A stretch of DNA of 64,000 nucleotides, taken from NCBI RefSeq assembly GCF_014656295.1, contig NZ_BNCD01000006.1, forward strand, positions 1-64,000, given 5' to 3'. This DNA comes from Streptomyces sulfonofaciens. GTDB lineage: Bacteria > Actinomycetota > Actinomycetes > Streptomycetales > Streptomycetaceae. The notes under the pieces are model-generated. The model was given only the letters and a program-made list of their open reading frames with translations. It did not search any database and was not told the origin of the DNA. Of the stretch, positions 8,911 to 18,030 are shown piece after piece. The position numbers were made by a program, and so were the translations under genes. Position 1 is the stretch's first letter. Every line of letters starts with the position of its first letter.

Positions 8911-8941
8911 TTGACACTTGCGCATCACCAGCAACAAACTT
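8911..8941 (+). promoter_or_regulatory. Possible promoter of the sugar ABC operon
   Basis: TTGACA at 8911-8916 matches a -35 consensus and the sequence turns AT-richer at 8930-8941. The -10 element is not clear, so this is a weak call. The position suits a short leader before the binding-protein gene. Confidence 0.35.
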
Positions 8942-9001
8942 CCCGGCATTCACGAGCACTCACGGGAGCGCTCAATGGTCTCCGCTTCCGAAGGGTCCTC
9001 G

Positions 9002-10291
9002 ATGACGCTGACTCGACGAAGGCTCCTGACGGGCGCCGCCGCCCTCGGCACCACCGCCCTCGGGGCCAGCGCGTGCTCCAGCCCCGCGACCGCCAACCCG
9101 GGCCGCCTCACGCTCTGGTACACCTACAACGGCCTGTCCGAGCACGTGCTGAAGGAGGCCGGGAAGCGGTTCGCCGCGGACCGGTTCGTCACCTCGCAGG
9201 TGAGCGGCGACCTGACACAGCGGCTGCTCGCCGCCCTCGCGGGCCGGGCCTACCTGCCCGACATCACCATGATCGGCGACAACATCTCCCGGTACTTCGC
9301 CGACAGCGACCGCTTCGTCGACCTGAACCGGCTCGGCGCCCGGAAGCTGGCGGACCGCTACCTGCCGTGGAAGTGGCAGGCGGGCGCGAGCCCGGACGGC
9401 TTCCAACTCGGCTTCCCCATCGACGTCGGCCCCGCCGCCCTCTACTACCGGCACGACATCTTCGAGGGGGCCGGCTTCCCGAGCGAGCCCGACGACGTCG
9501 CCGCCGCCGTGCCCACCTGGGAGAAGTACTTCGCCTTCGGCGAGCGGCTGCGGAAGAAGCTGCCGGGACGCTACCTGATCACGGACACCAAGACCGTGTT
9601 CACGTACTCCATGGCCCAGGAGCCGAAGAAGTACTTCGATCCGCACAACCACTACCTCGACGACCAGTCCCACGTCCGGCTGGCGTGGGACCGGTCGGTG
9701 GAGGCGTTCCACCGCCGCCTGACCGCCGGGTACGCGGGCTCGCAGAGCGTCAACGGCCAGTCCGTGGACCGGCACGCGGCATGGAACACCGGCCGGGAGC
9801 TGAGCCTCGTCAACGCCTCCTGGATCACCGGTGAGATCAAGCAGTCCGCGCCCCGCACCGCCGGCAAGTGGCGGGTGTGCGCGCCGCCCGGCGGCCCCGG
9901 CAACCAGGGCGGCTCCTTCCTCGCCATCACCAGCGCCTGCCCGCACCCCGAGGCCGCGTTCGAGATCGTCAGTTGGCTCCAGGACCCGGCGAACCAGACC
10001 TGGGACTACCTCGACATCGGCCTCTTCCCGTCCAGCCCCGCCGCCTTCACCGACAAGCGGCTCACCGCGCCCGACCCGTTCTTCGGCGGCCAGTCGACCG
10101 TGGAGGTCTTCGCCTCGATCGCCAAGCGGGTGCGGTACGCCTACTTCAGTCCCTGGGACATCACCATCAGCGACACCTACACCGACGAGCTGACCAACGT
10201 CGAGCTCGGCGGCAAGGACCCGGAGCGGGCCTGGCACGACGCCAGGACCCGCATCGAACGGCTGCTGCGCCGGCAGGGAGTGCTCTCATGA
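9002..10291 (+). CDS. Sugar ABC transporter substrate-binding lipoprotein
   Basis: A protein of about 429 residues. The N-terminus MTLTRRRLLTGAAALG is a twin-arginine lipoprotein signal with lipobox ending ASAC. The mature part LTLWYTYNGLSEHVLKEAGK is typical of family 1 extracellular solute-binding proteins for oligosaccharides, followed by a domain with PDITMIGDN and DVGPAALYYRHDIFEGAGF. It should be lipid-anchored outside the membrane and feed the two permeases. An alternative ATG at 8975 also has a good ribosome site (GGGAG). The stop overlaps the permease start as ATGA. No ATPase or LacI regulator lies beside it, so a shared MsiK-type ATPase is likely, as known for Streptomyces sugar importers. 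Confidence 0.9.
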   Translation: MTLTRRRLLTGAAALGTTALGASACSSPATANPGRLTLWYTYNGLSEHVLKEAGKRFAADRFVTSQVSGDLTQRLLAALAGRAYLPDITMIGDNISRYFADSDRFVDLNRLGARKLADRYLPWKWQAGASPDGFQLGFPIDVGPAALYYRHDIFEGAGFPSEPDDVAAAVPTWEKYFAFGERLRKKLPGRYLITDTKTVFTYSMAQEPKKYFDPHNHYLDDQSHVRLAWDRSVEAFHRRLTAGYAGSQSVNGQSVDRHAAWNTGRELSLVNASWITGEIKQSAPRTAGKWRVCAPPGGPGNQGGSFLAITSACPHPEAAFEIVSWLQDPANQTWDYLDIGLFPSSPAAFTDKRLTAPDPFFGGQSTVEVFASIAKRVRYAYFSPWDITISDTYTDELTNVELGGKDPERAWHDARTRIERLLRRQGVLS

Positions 10292-11262
10292 CCGCGATAC
10301 CCGGCGTCGACGCGCCGCCCGCCCGCCCGGCGCCGCCGTCGCCCTCGGACGCGGCCCGGCGCCGCCGCCGGTGGCGCCACCTGCCCCAGTACGCGGCCAT
10401 CTCGCCGTTCTTCGTCCTCTTCGCCGTCTTCGGCCTCTACCCGGTGCTCTACTCGCTCTACCTGGCGCTCCAGCGCTGGGACGGGGTCGGCCCGAAGAAG
10501 TTCGTCGGCCTGGAGAACTTCCGCTACCTGCTCACCGACGGCCAGTTCTGGGACTCGATCGGCAACACCCTCCTCATCTGGGTGATGTCGACGGTCCCGA
10601 TGACCGTGCTCGCGCTGCTCATCGCGCTGGGCCTGAACTCCTCGATCCGCTTCAAGGGCGCCCTGCGGATCGCCTACTTCATGCCCAACGTGACGTCGAT
10701 CGTGGCGATGTCACTGGTGTTCGGCTCGATCTTCAGCGGCGAGTTCGGCATCCTCAACTGGTTCCTCGGCCTCTTCGGCCTCGGCCACGTGCCCTGGCTG
10801 GCCGACCCGTGGGCGATCCGCTCTGCCATCGCCATCATGATCGTCTGGCGCTGGACCGGCTACAACGCCATCATCTTCCTCACCGGGCTCCAGGCGCTGC
10901 CCACCGACGTCTACGAGGCCGCCCGCATCGACGGCGCGGGGCCCGTGCAGACGTTCTTCCGGATCACGCTGCCGCTGCTGCGCCCGGTGCTGCTCTTCTC
11001 GCTGGTGATGTCGGCCATCGGCGGTCTGCAGACCTTCACCGAGTCGCAGGTGCTGCTCGGGGACCGGGGCGGCCCCGGAGCGGCGGGGATGACGATGGTC
11101 CTCTACTTCTACGGCACCGCCTTCGCGGACAACGACTTCGGCTACGGGGCCGCGATCGCCTGGGGCATCTTCGTGGTCGTCGTGCTGTTCGCCATCCTCA
11201 ACTGGCGGCTCGTGCAACGCCCCGACCGGGGCCAGGTCACCACCGAGGAGGGCGGGCGATGA
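10288..11262 (+). CDS. Sugar ABC transporter permease (MalF/UgpA type)
   Basis: A 324-residue protein with six membrane segments after a Pro/Arg-rich cytoplasmic start. The EAA loop that contacts the ATPase is visible as YEAARIDGAGPVQTFFRITL, the MalF-type signature. It pairs with the next permease to form the import channel. It overlaps both neighbours by ATGA, so the three genes are one translationally coupled rightward operon. Confidence 0.93.
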   Translation: MTAIPGVDAPPARPAPPSPSDAARRRRRWRHLPQYAAISPFFVLFAVFGLYPVLYSLYLALQRWDGVGPKKFVGLENFRYLLTDGQFWDSIGNTLLIWVMSTVPMTVLALLIALGLNSSIRFKGALRIAYFMPNVTSIVAMSLVFGSIFSGEFGILNWFLGLFGLGHVPWLADPWAIRSAIAIMIVWRWTGYNAIIFLTGLQALPTDVYEAARIDGAGPVQTFFRITLPLLRPVLLFSLVMSAIGGLQTFTESQVLLGDRGGPGAAGMTMVLYFYGTAFADNDFGYGAAIAWGIFVVVVLFAILNWRLVQRPDRGQVTTEEGGR

Positions 11263-12080
11263 GCACCCGCGGACGGATCCTGACGTACGCCGCACTCGTC
11301 ATCGGCGCGCTGATCACCCTCTTCCCCTACTACTGGCTGAGCGTGATGGCGTCCAACACCACGGCCGACATCTACGCCGCCCCGCCGAAGCTCGTCTACG
11401 GCGGCCAGCTCTTCCACAACATCGGCGAGGTCTTCTCGAAGATCGACTTCTTCGGCTCGCTGCTCAACACGATGGTCGTGGCCGTGGTGACGACACTCGC
11501 GGTGCTGTTCTTCGACTCGCTCGCCGCCTTCACCTTCGCCAAGTACACCTTCCCCGGCAGCAAAGCGCTCTTCGGCATCCTGCTGGCCACCTTCGTGGTG
11601 CCCACCCAGCTCGCGGCCATCCCGCAGTTCTCCCTGATGGCCCACTTCGGCTGGGTGGGCAGCCTGAAGGCGCTGATCGTGCCCGCGGCCGCCAACGCCT
11701 TCGGCATCTTCTGGATGCGCCAGTACGCGGCCGGAGCACTGCCGGACGAACTGCTGGAGGCGGCCAGGATCGACGGCTGCGGCTTCTTCCGCACCTACCT
11801 GAACGTCGCCCTGCCCGTGCTGCGCCCCGCGCTCGCGTTCCTCGGCATCTTCACCTTCGTCAACGCCTGGAACGACTTCCTGTGGCCGCTGGTCGTCCTC
11901 ATCGACTCCCACCACATCACACTCCAGCTCGCGCTCGCCCAGCTCAACGGCCTCTACGTCACCGACTACAGCGTCGTCATGGCCGGCACCCTGGTGGCCG
12001 TCGTGCCGCTGGTCATCGTGTTCCTCCTCGGTGCGCGCCACTTCATCCGCAACATCGCCTCGGGGGCGCTCAAGGGATGA
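11259..12080 (+). CDS. Sugar ABC transporter permease (MalG/UgpE type)
   Basis: A 273-residue protein with six membrane segments. The EAA loop is LLEAARIDGCGFFRTYLNVA, with the characteristic GIFWMRQY before it. It is the second half of the heterodimeric channel and the last gene of the operon. It converges on the M20 hydrolase gene, only 37 bases apart. There is no ATPase gene downstream. Confidence 0.93.
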   Translation: MSTRGRILTYAALVIGALITLFPYYWLSVMASNTTADIYAAPPKLVYGGQLFHNIGEVFSKIDFFGSLLNTMVVAVVTTLAVLFFDSLAAFTFAKYTFPGSKALFGILLATFVVPTQLAAIPQFSLMAHFGWVGSLKALIVPAAANAFGIFWMRQYAAGALPDELLEAARIDGCGFFRTYLNVALPVLRPALAFLGIFTFVNAWNDFLWPLVVLIDSHHITLQLALAQLNGLYVTDYSVVMAGTLVAVVPLVIVFLLGARHFIRNIASGALKG

Positions 12081-12117
12081 CCCGGCCTCCCGGGCCCGCC
12101 ACGACGGCCGGCCGCCG

Positions 12118-13380
12118 TCACAGCGAACGCCGCACGGCCTCCTCCAGCAGGTCCACGCCCAGCCCCAGCGCCGCCTCGTCGAAGTCGAAGCGCGGCGTGT
12201 GGTGCGGGGCGGCGAGGTCGGCTCCGACCGCGAGGTAGCAGGCGCTCCCGCCCCGCTCCTGCACACGGCGCATGAACGCGGTGGCGTCGTCGCTCGCGAC
12301 ACCGCTCTCCGCGGAGGGTGTCACCAGGCGCAGGCCGCGGGCGGCGGCGGCCGCCTCGACCAGCTCCACCGCGCCGCGGTCCGCACGGGCCGTGGTGACC
12401 GAGCCGATCAGCTCGATGTCGACGCCGAGGCCGTACGTCTCGGCCGCGCCGCGCAGCGCACGCCGTGCCCGGTCCTCCAGGTCCGCGTTGACGTCGCCGT
12501 CGTCGGCCCTGGTCTCCAGCAGCACCTCGGCGGTGTCCGGCACGATGTTGCTGCTGGTGCCCCCGTGGATGGCGCCGACCGCCACCCGTGTCTCGTGGCC
12601 CGGGACGCGGGGCAGGCCCTGCACCGCAAGGGTGGCCGCGGCGGCGCCCAGCAGCGCGTTGCGGCCCTCGTGCGGGGCGAGCGAGGCGTGTGCGGCCACG
12701 CCGCGGAACACCGCGCGTATCTTGGCGTTGGCCAGCAGCCCGTCCAGCGAGCTGGCCACGGTGCCGGTCGGCTGGTTCAGGCCCAGGTGGGCGGCGAGGA
12801 AGACGTCGACGGAGTCGACCACCCCGCTCGGCACCATGGCCCGCGCCCCGCGCCCGCCCTCCTCGGCCGGCTGGAAGAGCAGGGTGAGCGAGCCGGCCTC
12901 CGGGGGCTCGGCGGCGATGCGTTCCGCCAGCTCCATGGCGATGCCGATGTGGCCGTCGTGCCCGCACGCGTGCATCACGCCGTCGTGCGCGGAGCGGAAG
13001 CCGTCCCGGGCCGGCAGGTGGTCGGCGGCGTCCGACTCGGTGATCGGCAGCGCGTCGATGTCCGCCCGCAGGGCGAGCGCGCGGCCCGGCCGTGCACCCT
13101 GCCAGGTGGCCACCACCGCGGTGTTGCCGCCGCGCAGCGAGGGCAGGTGGCGCTGGTCGGCGCCCTCCTCGGCGGCCCGCCGGTAGGCGGCCTCCAGTTG
13201 CTCGGCGCCGGGCACGCCCAGCCGTGCTCCGGGGCTGATCACCTCCTGACCGGTACGCACCTGCCAGCCGAGGTCGGCGAGACGGCCGGCGATCAGACTG
13301 GCGGTGCGGAACTCGGTGAAGCCGACCTCCGGGTGGCGGTGGATGTCCCGCCGCCAGCGGACCGCCGTGGTTTCCGGCAT
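12118..13380 (-). CDS. M20-family amidohydrolase / metallopeptidase
   Basis: A 420-residue member of the M20 peptidase / amidohydrolase family (AbgB, hippurate and N-acyl amino acid hydrolases). Visible features are DIHRHPEVGFTEF at the N-terminus, LRADIDALPI with the metal-binding Asp, MHACGHDGHIG with Cys and His ligands, and LLFQPAEEGG with the Glu pair of the bimetal site. These enzymes remove an acyl or aroyl group from an amino acid or peptide. The ATG has AGGAGGTGA upstream, an excellent site. The gene is last in a leftward operon behind an AbgT transporter, which suggests that the transporter imports an acylated amino acid that this enzyme cleaves. Confidence 0.9.
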   Translation of the reverse strand: MPETTAVRWRRDIHRHPEVGFTEFRTASLIAGRLADLGWQVRTGQEVISPGARLGVPGAEQLEAAYRRAAEEGADQRHLPSLRGGNTAVVATWQGARPGRALALRADIDALPITESDAADHLPARDGFRSAHDGVMHACGHDGHIGIAMELAERIAAEPPEAGSLTLLFQPAEEGGRGARAMVPSGVVDSVDVFLAAHLGLNQPTGTVASSLDGLLANAKIRAVFRGVAAHASLAPHEGRNALLGAAAATLAVQGLPRVPGHETRVAVGAIHGGTSSNIVPDTAEVLLETRADDGDVNADLEDRARRALRGAAETYGLGVDIELIGSVTTARADRGAVELVEAAAAARGLRLVTPSAESGVASDDATAFMRRVQERGGSACYLAVGADLAAPHHTPRFDFDEAALGLGVDLLEEAVRRSL

Positions 13381-13427
13381 GCGCCGTCACCTCCTGGTAC
13401 GTCGATTCGGGTTCGATCACTGATGAA

Positions 13428-13463
13428 GGGGTTGGGGGGATGGGGGGATGGGTCGGTGGGGGG
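13428..13463 (+). other. G-tract cluster, possible G-quadruplex
   Basis: Five G-runs of 4, 6, 6, 3 and 6 bases (13428-31, 13434-39, 13442-47, 13450-52, 13458-63) separated by short loops meet the usual quadruplex pattern on the + strand. They sit in the 199-base gap between the AbgT gene and the M20 gene, on the non-transcribed-strand side of a leftward transcript (the mRNA is C-rich here). Confidence 0.6.
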
Positions 13464-13579
13464 AAGCCTGCGGGCGCGGAGTCGATCGGGGCGTGGGGTT
13501 CGACGGGAGGCGTGGGGGTCGACGGGGGCCGAGTCGGCGGGGCGGGGCCGGCGAGGGGTGCCGGCCCCGGGGCCGCGGC

Positions 13580-15307
13580 TCAGTGGCCCAGCCTGGTGGG
13601 CACGCCGGGGCCGAACGGGATCCCCGCGAAGTAGAAGACGGCGAACAGCGCCACCCACAGCACCGCCACCGGCACCACGAACAGGCTCAGCCGGGCGAAG
13701 ACCATGCCCAGCGTGAAGTGCCGGTCGTAGGTGCGGGCGGACAGCTCCAGCATGTACACGTACGGGTTCAGCGGTGACACGGGGTGGGTCACCGAGTCGC
13801 CGACCCGGTACGCCGCCTGCACCACCGCCGGGTGGTAGCCGAGTCCGGCGAAGACCGGGACCAGCACCGGCGCCAGCACCGTCCACAGCGACGATCCCGA
13901 GAACACCACCAGCGACAGCAGCCCGCTGAACGCCATCGCCACCAGCAGTGCGGGGAACCCGGTCAGGTGCGCGGTGCGCAGCACCCCGGCGCCCTGCACC
14001 GCCAGGAACTCGCCGACGTGGCTCCAGGTGAACATGGCGATGAACTGGCCCGCGGTGAAGGCGATGACGATGTATCCGAGCATGCCCTGCAACGCCTCGG
14101 CCATCAGCCGCGGCACGTCGCCGGCCGCCCTGATGGTGCCGGCGGGCACGCCGTAGGCGATGCCGCAGACGAGGAAGGCGAGCATCACCAGGGTGACGAT
14201 GCCGTCGAAGAACGGCGACTGGACCAGCCCGCCGCCCGGGCCGCGCAGCGGACCGGAGGGGATCAGCCAGCAGGCGAGCACCAGGACGAGGAACGCGGTC
14301 AGCGCGAGGACCGCGCACCGCAGGCCGCGGCGCTGCTCGGCCGTGATCGCCTGGCCCGCCGGTGCCGCACCGCCCGGTCCGGCGCGATCCGGTCCGGCGC
14401 CATCCGGTCCGGCGCGATCCGGTCCGGCGCCGTGGGAGGGCGCACCGCCGGAGGCCGCACCGCCGTGCTCCGTACGCTCGGCGGCCGCGCCGTCCCCGTC
14501 CCGCGCGGGCCGGTACGGCGGCAGGCTCGGCTCCACCCAGCGGACCAGCAGGAAGCCGGTGAGCAGCGGCAGCACCAGACCCGAGACGGCCTGGAAGAAG
14601 TAGTTCATCACCACGGAGGTGGTGATGCCGAAGCCGTGCGGGGCCACCGAGGCGGTGATGGCGGACAGGTTGGCGTCCAGCGCGCCGATCAGCACGCCGG
14701 AGGCGTAGCCGACGGTGGTGGAGGCGAAGCTGCCCAGCATCCCGGCGATCGGATGCCGTCCCACCGCGCGGAACGCCAGGGCGGCCAGCGGCGGCAGGAT
14801 CACCATCGAGGCATCGCCCATCACATGGCCCTGGGCGGCGACGTAGGTCACCGCGTACGGCATCAGCCCGCGCGGCACCCGGGCCAGCACCGCGGAGACC
14901 ACCGCGTTCAGGAACCCGGCGCGCTCGGCGACGCCGACGCCGAGCAGCATGGCCAGCACCACACCGAGCGGCGGGTAGCCGATGAAGTTGGTGACGAAGG
15001 TGGACAACAGGTGCTGGACGCCTGCGACGGAGAGCACCGACCGCACGGGAAGGGCCCCGTCGGCACCGGGGACGCGGGCGGTGGCGTCAAGGTGGGAGAG
15101 CACCGCCGAGGCCACCGCCAGGACGATCAGCAGGTAGAGGAAGAGCAGGAACGGGTGCGGGATGCGGCCGCCGGCCCGCTCCACCACGGAGAAGAAGCGG
15201 CCCAGGCGACCGAGGTCGAGTGCGCGGCTCCCGGCCGCGGTGGCCGTCCCCTCGCCCGGGCCGGCCGGCTCCCGGGACTCGGGGTCGGGACCGGAGGGAG
15301 AGGTCAC
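13580..15307 (-). CDS. AbgT-family transporter
   Basis: A 575-residue protein with about 11-13 membrane segments. AbgT-family hallmarks are the N-terminal segment RIPHPFLLFLYLLIVLAV, GHVMGDASMVILPPLAALAF, and the C-terminal SVTHPVSPLNPYVYMLE. Characterised members carry p-aminobenzoyl-glutamate or export sulfonamides. The central cytoplasmic loop (residues about 290-320) contains a low-complexity GPDRAGPDGAG stretch encoded by a 15-bp tandem repeat. The GTG start overlaps the stop of the threonine-synthase-like gene as GTGA. A substrate related to acylated amino acids is inferred from the neighbouring M20 hydrolase. Confidence 0.9.
   Translation of the reverse strand: MTSPSGPDPESREPAGPGEGTATAAGSRALDLGRLGRFFSVVERAGGRIPHPFLLFLYLLIVLAVASAVLSHLDATARVPGADGALPVRSVLSVAGVQHLLSTFVTNFIGYPPLGVVLAMLLGVGVAERAGFLNAVVSAVLARVPRGLMPYAVTYVAAQGHVMGDASMVILPPLAALAFRAVGRHPIAGMLGSFASTTVGYASGVLIGALDANLSAITASVAPHGFGITTSVVMNYFFQAVSGLVLPLLTGFLLVRWVEPSLPPYRPARDGDGAAAERTEHGGAASGGAPSHGAGPDRAGPDGAGPDRAGPGGAAPAGQAITAEQRRGLRCAVLALTAFLVLVLACWLIPSGPLRGPGGGLVQSPFFDGIVTLVMLAFLVCGIAYGVPAGTIRAAGDVPRLMAEALQGMLGYIVIAFTAGQFIAMFTWSHVGEFLAVQGAGVLRTAHLTGFPALLVAMAFSGLLSLVVFSGSSLWTVLAPVLVPVFAGLGYHPAVVQAAYRVGDSVTHPVSPLNPYVYMLELSARTYDRHFTLGMVFARLSLFVVPVAVLWVALFAVFYFAGIPFGPGVPTRLGH
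14376..14431. repeat. 15-bp tandem repeat inside the AbgT gene
   Basis: Four units of GGTCCGGCGCGATCC or near-copies start at 14376, 14391, 14406 and 14421. The 15-base period keeps the frame and encodes the Gly-Pro-Asp-Arg-Ala loop of the transporter. Confidence 0.8.
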
Positions 15308-16536
15308 CGAGGCTCCGGCGCGCCGGGTATCCGGCCGTCGACGGGCAGGGTGGGCACGTCCACCGGCACCGTCTCCGGGTACTTCAGGCCGGCCCCGGTG
15401 TTCAGCACCACGACCTCCTCGTCGCCGCGCAACCAGCCGGTGGCGCGCAGGTTCCGCACGGCGGCGAAGCAGGCCGCGCCCTCCGGGCAGATGAACGCGC
15501 CCTCGGTACGGGCCAGCTCGCCCTGGGCGGCGAGCAGTTCCCCGTCGCTGACGGCGACCGCGGTCCCCTCGGTCTTGCGGACCGCCTCCAGGACCAGGAA
15601 GTCGCCGAGCGCCTTCGGTACCGTGATGCCGAAGGCCACGGTGCGGGCGTCGGGGAAGGCCACGGACTCCGTGTCACCGCGCTGGTAGGCCTCCACGATC
15701 GGGGCGCAGCCCTCGGCCTGGACGGCCACCAGACGGGGCAGGTCGCCGCTGATCCAGCCCAGCTCCTGCATCTCCAGCAGCGCCTTGTAGATGCCGATGA
15801 TCCCGACACCGCCGCCGGTCGGGTAGAGGATCACGTCGGGGACCCGCCAGCCGAGTTGCTCGACGATCTCGTAGCCCATCGTCTTCTTGCCCTCGATGCG
15901 GTAGGGCTCCTTGAGGGTGGAGATCTCCTGGTAGCCGGTGCGCTCGGCCACCGCGGCGGCCACCAGCCGTCCCGCGTCGCCGATCAGGCCGTCCACGAGG
16001 TACAGCTCGGCGCCGGAGACCACGCACTCGGCGCGGGTGATCTCGGGGGCGTCCACGGGCATCGCCACCAGGCTGCGCATCCCGGCCCGGGCCGCGTACA
16101 CCGACCAGGCGGCGCCCGCGTTGCCGTTGGTGGGCATCGCGATGCCGGTGACGCCCAGCTCGGCGGCGCGGGAGACGCCGACCGCCGCACCGCGGGCCTT
16201 GAAGCTGCCCGTGGGGATCAGGCTCTCGTCCTTCATCTTCAGGGCGGGCACGCCGAGGGCCGAGCCGTAGCGGGGCAGGTCGAGGAGGGGCGTCATGCCC
16301 TCGCCGAGGGTGATCACGTTCGCCTCGGAACGCACGGGAAGGACCTCGTGGTACCGCCACAGCGACGGAGGCCGGGCGGCCACCTCCTCCTTGGTCACGG
16401 TGGCCCGGACCTGCTCCAGGTCGTAACGCGCCAGCAGCGGGGCGCCGACGGGCGAGGTGCCCTGCACCACATCGGCGTCGTGCCGGCTGCCGGTCCGTGA
16501 GCATTCCAGGTGGGTCAGGGCGGAGTACGCGGGCAT
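15304..16536 (-). CDS. Threonine synthase-like PLP enzyme
   Basis: A 410-residue fold-type II PLP enzyme. The PLP lysine is in PTGSFKARGA (about residue 115), the substrate-binding loop in MPTNGNAGAA, and the phosphate loop in YPTGGGVGIIG. The N-terminal segment THLECSRTGSRHDADVV resembles the degenerate zinc-knuckle region of threonine synthases. Those enzymes convert phosphohomoserine to threonine. This copy lies in an operon with an AbgT transporter and an M20 hydrolase and not beside hom or thrB, so a catabolic beta/gamma-elimination role on an imported amino acid is possible. The start MPAYSALTHLE has AAGGA upstream. It is the first gene of the three-gene leftward operon. Confidence 0.85.
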   Translation of the reverse strand: MPAYSALTHLECSRTGSRHDADVVQGTSPVGAPLLARYDLEQVRATVTKEEVAARPPSLWRYHEVLPVRSEANVITLGEGMTPLLDLPRYGSALGVPALKMKDESLIPTGSFKARGAAVGVSRAAELGVTGIAMPTNGNAGAAWSVYAARAGMRSLVAMPVDAPEITRAECVVSGAELYLVDGLIGDAGRLVAAAVAERTGYQEISTLKEPYRIEGKKTMGYEIVEQLGWRVPDVILYPTGGGVGIIGIYKALLEMQELGWISGDLPRLVAVQAEGCAPIVEAYQRGDTESVAFPDARTVAFGITVPKALGDFLVLEAVRKTEGTAVAVSDGELLAAQGELARTEGAFICPEGAACFAAVRNLRATGWLRGDEEVVVLNTGAGLKYPETVPVDVPTLPVDGRIPGAPEPR

Positions 16537-16937
16537 CGGTTCCTTCTCGGGGTGGGGCCGGTGGTTGTGACTGGGCGACGCGGGTGCGCTGGTGGTTCGG
16601 AGGCTGGTGGTGCCACTGAGCACAACCCACCGGGGAATCGTGAGTCAAGTGTTCGAGTGCACTCCAGGTGGTGCGCGCGACCGTTTCGGGGCACCTCCCC
16701 CCGTCTCCACCGAGGCACGGGGAACGCGCCGCCGCGGCGCGGGGACCGGGCCACCGCGGCTCGGGGACCGGCCATCACGGCTCGGGGAAACGGGCGGGCC
16801 ACCACGGCTCGGGACGCCGGGGCGCGGGGGAACGGGTCGCCGCCGCGCGGCACCCGGCCACCGCCGCCGGGCCACCCGCCGCGCCTCGGACCCGGCCACC
16901 CCCCCCATGCCCCGGACCCGGCCGCCCCCGCCGTGCC
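16537..16937. other. Intergenic region upstream of the threonine-synthase operon with GC-rich repeats
   Basis: A 401-base region without a supported gene. On the - strand a TTGACT (-35-like) lies near 16645-16650, in a suitable place for the operon promoter. From about 16700 to 16880 the sequence is an irregular array of CACGGCTCGGGG / CCGCGGCTCGGGG-like units with loose spacing. Confidence 0.45.
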
Positions 16938-17171
16938 TCAGAGCTCCGTGACCGCGGCCAGCAGCCCCTCGTACTCGTCCGAGCACGGTCCGCAGGCCCG
17001 CAGATGGGCCGCGATGCCCGGGTAACGCTCCTCCGGTGCCTGGCCCGCAGCCCTGAGCTCGACGTACACGTGGAGCAGCTCCATCGCCCGCTCGCACCCG
17101 ACGTCCCGCGGGTCCGTCTCCAGGAAAAGGCGCAGCCGATCGGCCAGGGTCGGCCCGTCCGCGTGGTTCAT
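16938..17171 (-). CDS. Probable anti-sigma factor with HxxxCxxC zinc motif
   Basis: A 77-residue protein. A His-x3-Cys-x2-Cys motif (HLRACGPC, residues about 57-64) near the C-terminus is the zinc-associated anti-sigma signature, and CERAMELLHVYVEL supplies the upstream Cys and helix. There is no membrane segment, so it would be a cytoplasmic, possibly redox- or metal-sensitive anti-sigma. The ATG overlaps the stop of the sigma gene as ATGA, as expected for a sigma/anti-sigma pair made in fixed ratio. Confidence 0.75.
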   Translation of the reverse strand: MNHADGPTLADRLRLFLETDPRDVGCERAMELLHVYVELRAAGQAPEERYPGIAAHLRACGPCSDEYEGLLAAVTEL

Positions 17172-17860
17172 GACCGCCTCCGCGTCGTCGCGTCCAGGTA
17201 CCCGTCGGCCTCCAGCCGCAGCCTCAGCTTGCGCCGGGCGTCGAACATCGTCTTGTACACGGCGTTCCTGTTCGTGCCCAGCTCCGCCACCACGGCCTCC
17301 AGCGGGACCCCGGCCAGCACCACGGCCACGAAGATCTTCCGCTGGTGGTCGGTGAGCACCTCGTCGATGCCGGAGCGCACCGCGGAGGCCAGTTCACGGG
17401 CCTGTGACTCCTCGGCGGGACCGGCGCCCAGCACGTCGGGCAGCCGCTCCCAGTCCTCCGTGTCCATCGGCACCCCGCGGGTGCGCCGGAAGTGGCGGCC
17501 GAGCTGGGTGGACACCTCGAAGATCACGAACTTGTACGCCCACGTGGTGAACCGGCTCTCGCCCCGGAACTGGCCGATCTTCCTCGTGATGGCGAGGAGC
17601 GCGTCCGCGGCGGCCTGCTGGCCCACGTCCTCCAGCTCCTGCCCGGACAGCCCGTGCCGGTCGTGGCGCCGCGCAAGCTCCTTGAAAGCGATCCGCAGGA
17701 GGTCCCCGTACAGCCGCGCGCACGCCTGCTCGTACTCGGCACCCTGCGATGTGAGGGCGGTCACCCACTCCTCGGACACGGGATCCAACGGCGGCGGGGA
17801 CGACTGATGCGGGTCCTCGGCCGCGGCCCGACCGTTCTCGTCACGGCGTACGGAAGCCAT
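17168..17860 (-). CDS. ECF-type sigma-70 family sigma factor
   Basis: A 230-residue protein. Region 2 is visible as YGDLLRIAFKELARR, then ELEDVGQQAAADALLAI and FRGESRFTTWAYKFVIFE (core- and -10-binding segments). Region 4 is ELASAVRSGIDEVLTDHQRK followed by the helix-turn-helix GVPLEAVVAELGTNRNAVYK. It directs RNA polymerase to a small regulon and is presumably held by the overlapping anti-sigma. ATG 17860 is chosen because AGGA lies 8 bases upstream; ATG 17869 has no good ribosome site. The N-terminal 40 residues are an acidic Pro-rich extension. Confidence 0.9.
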   Translation of the reverse strand: MASVRRDENGRAAAEDPHQSSPPPLDPVSEEWVTALTSQGAEYEQACARLYGDLLRIAFKELARRHDRHGLSGQELEDVGQQAAADALLAITRKIGQFRGESRFTTWAYKFVIFEVSTQLGRHFRRTRGVPMDTEDWERLPDVLGAGPAEESQARELASAVRSGIDEVLTDHQRKIFVAVVLAGVPLEAVVAELGTNRNAVYKTMFDARRKLRLRLEADGYLDATTRRRS

Positions 17861-18030
17861 GGTCGTCATCCTAGAGACCGCCCCCGCGGACCCGGGGCGG
17901 GCCCGGGTCCGCAGGGCGGTGGCGGCGCCGTGCTCGCGGGCGACGCGCCGGCGCGTTCCTCGACGCGCCGGACCGGGCCGACGCCGTCCCCCGGCACCGG
18001 GCGGCCGACGGCTGCGCCGGAGCGGGGTCC

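Noticed and set aside
14376..14431. Possible sign of a broken AbgT gene
   Set aside because: The 15-base repeat keeps the frame and lies in a cytoplasmic loop, and both membrane halves are complete.
16610..16680. GCCACTG sequence resembling part of a cobalamin riboswitch
   Set aside because: It is on the + strand with no downstream + gene in reach, and the other conserved boxes are missing.
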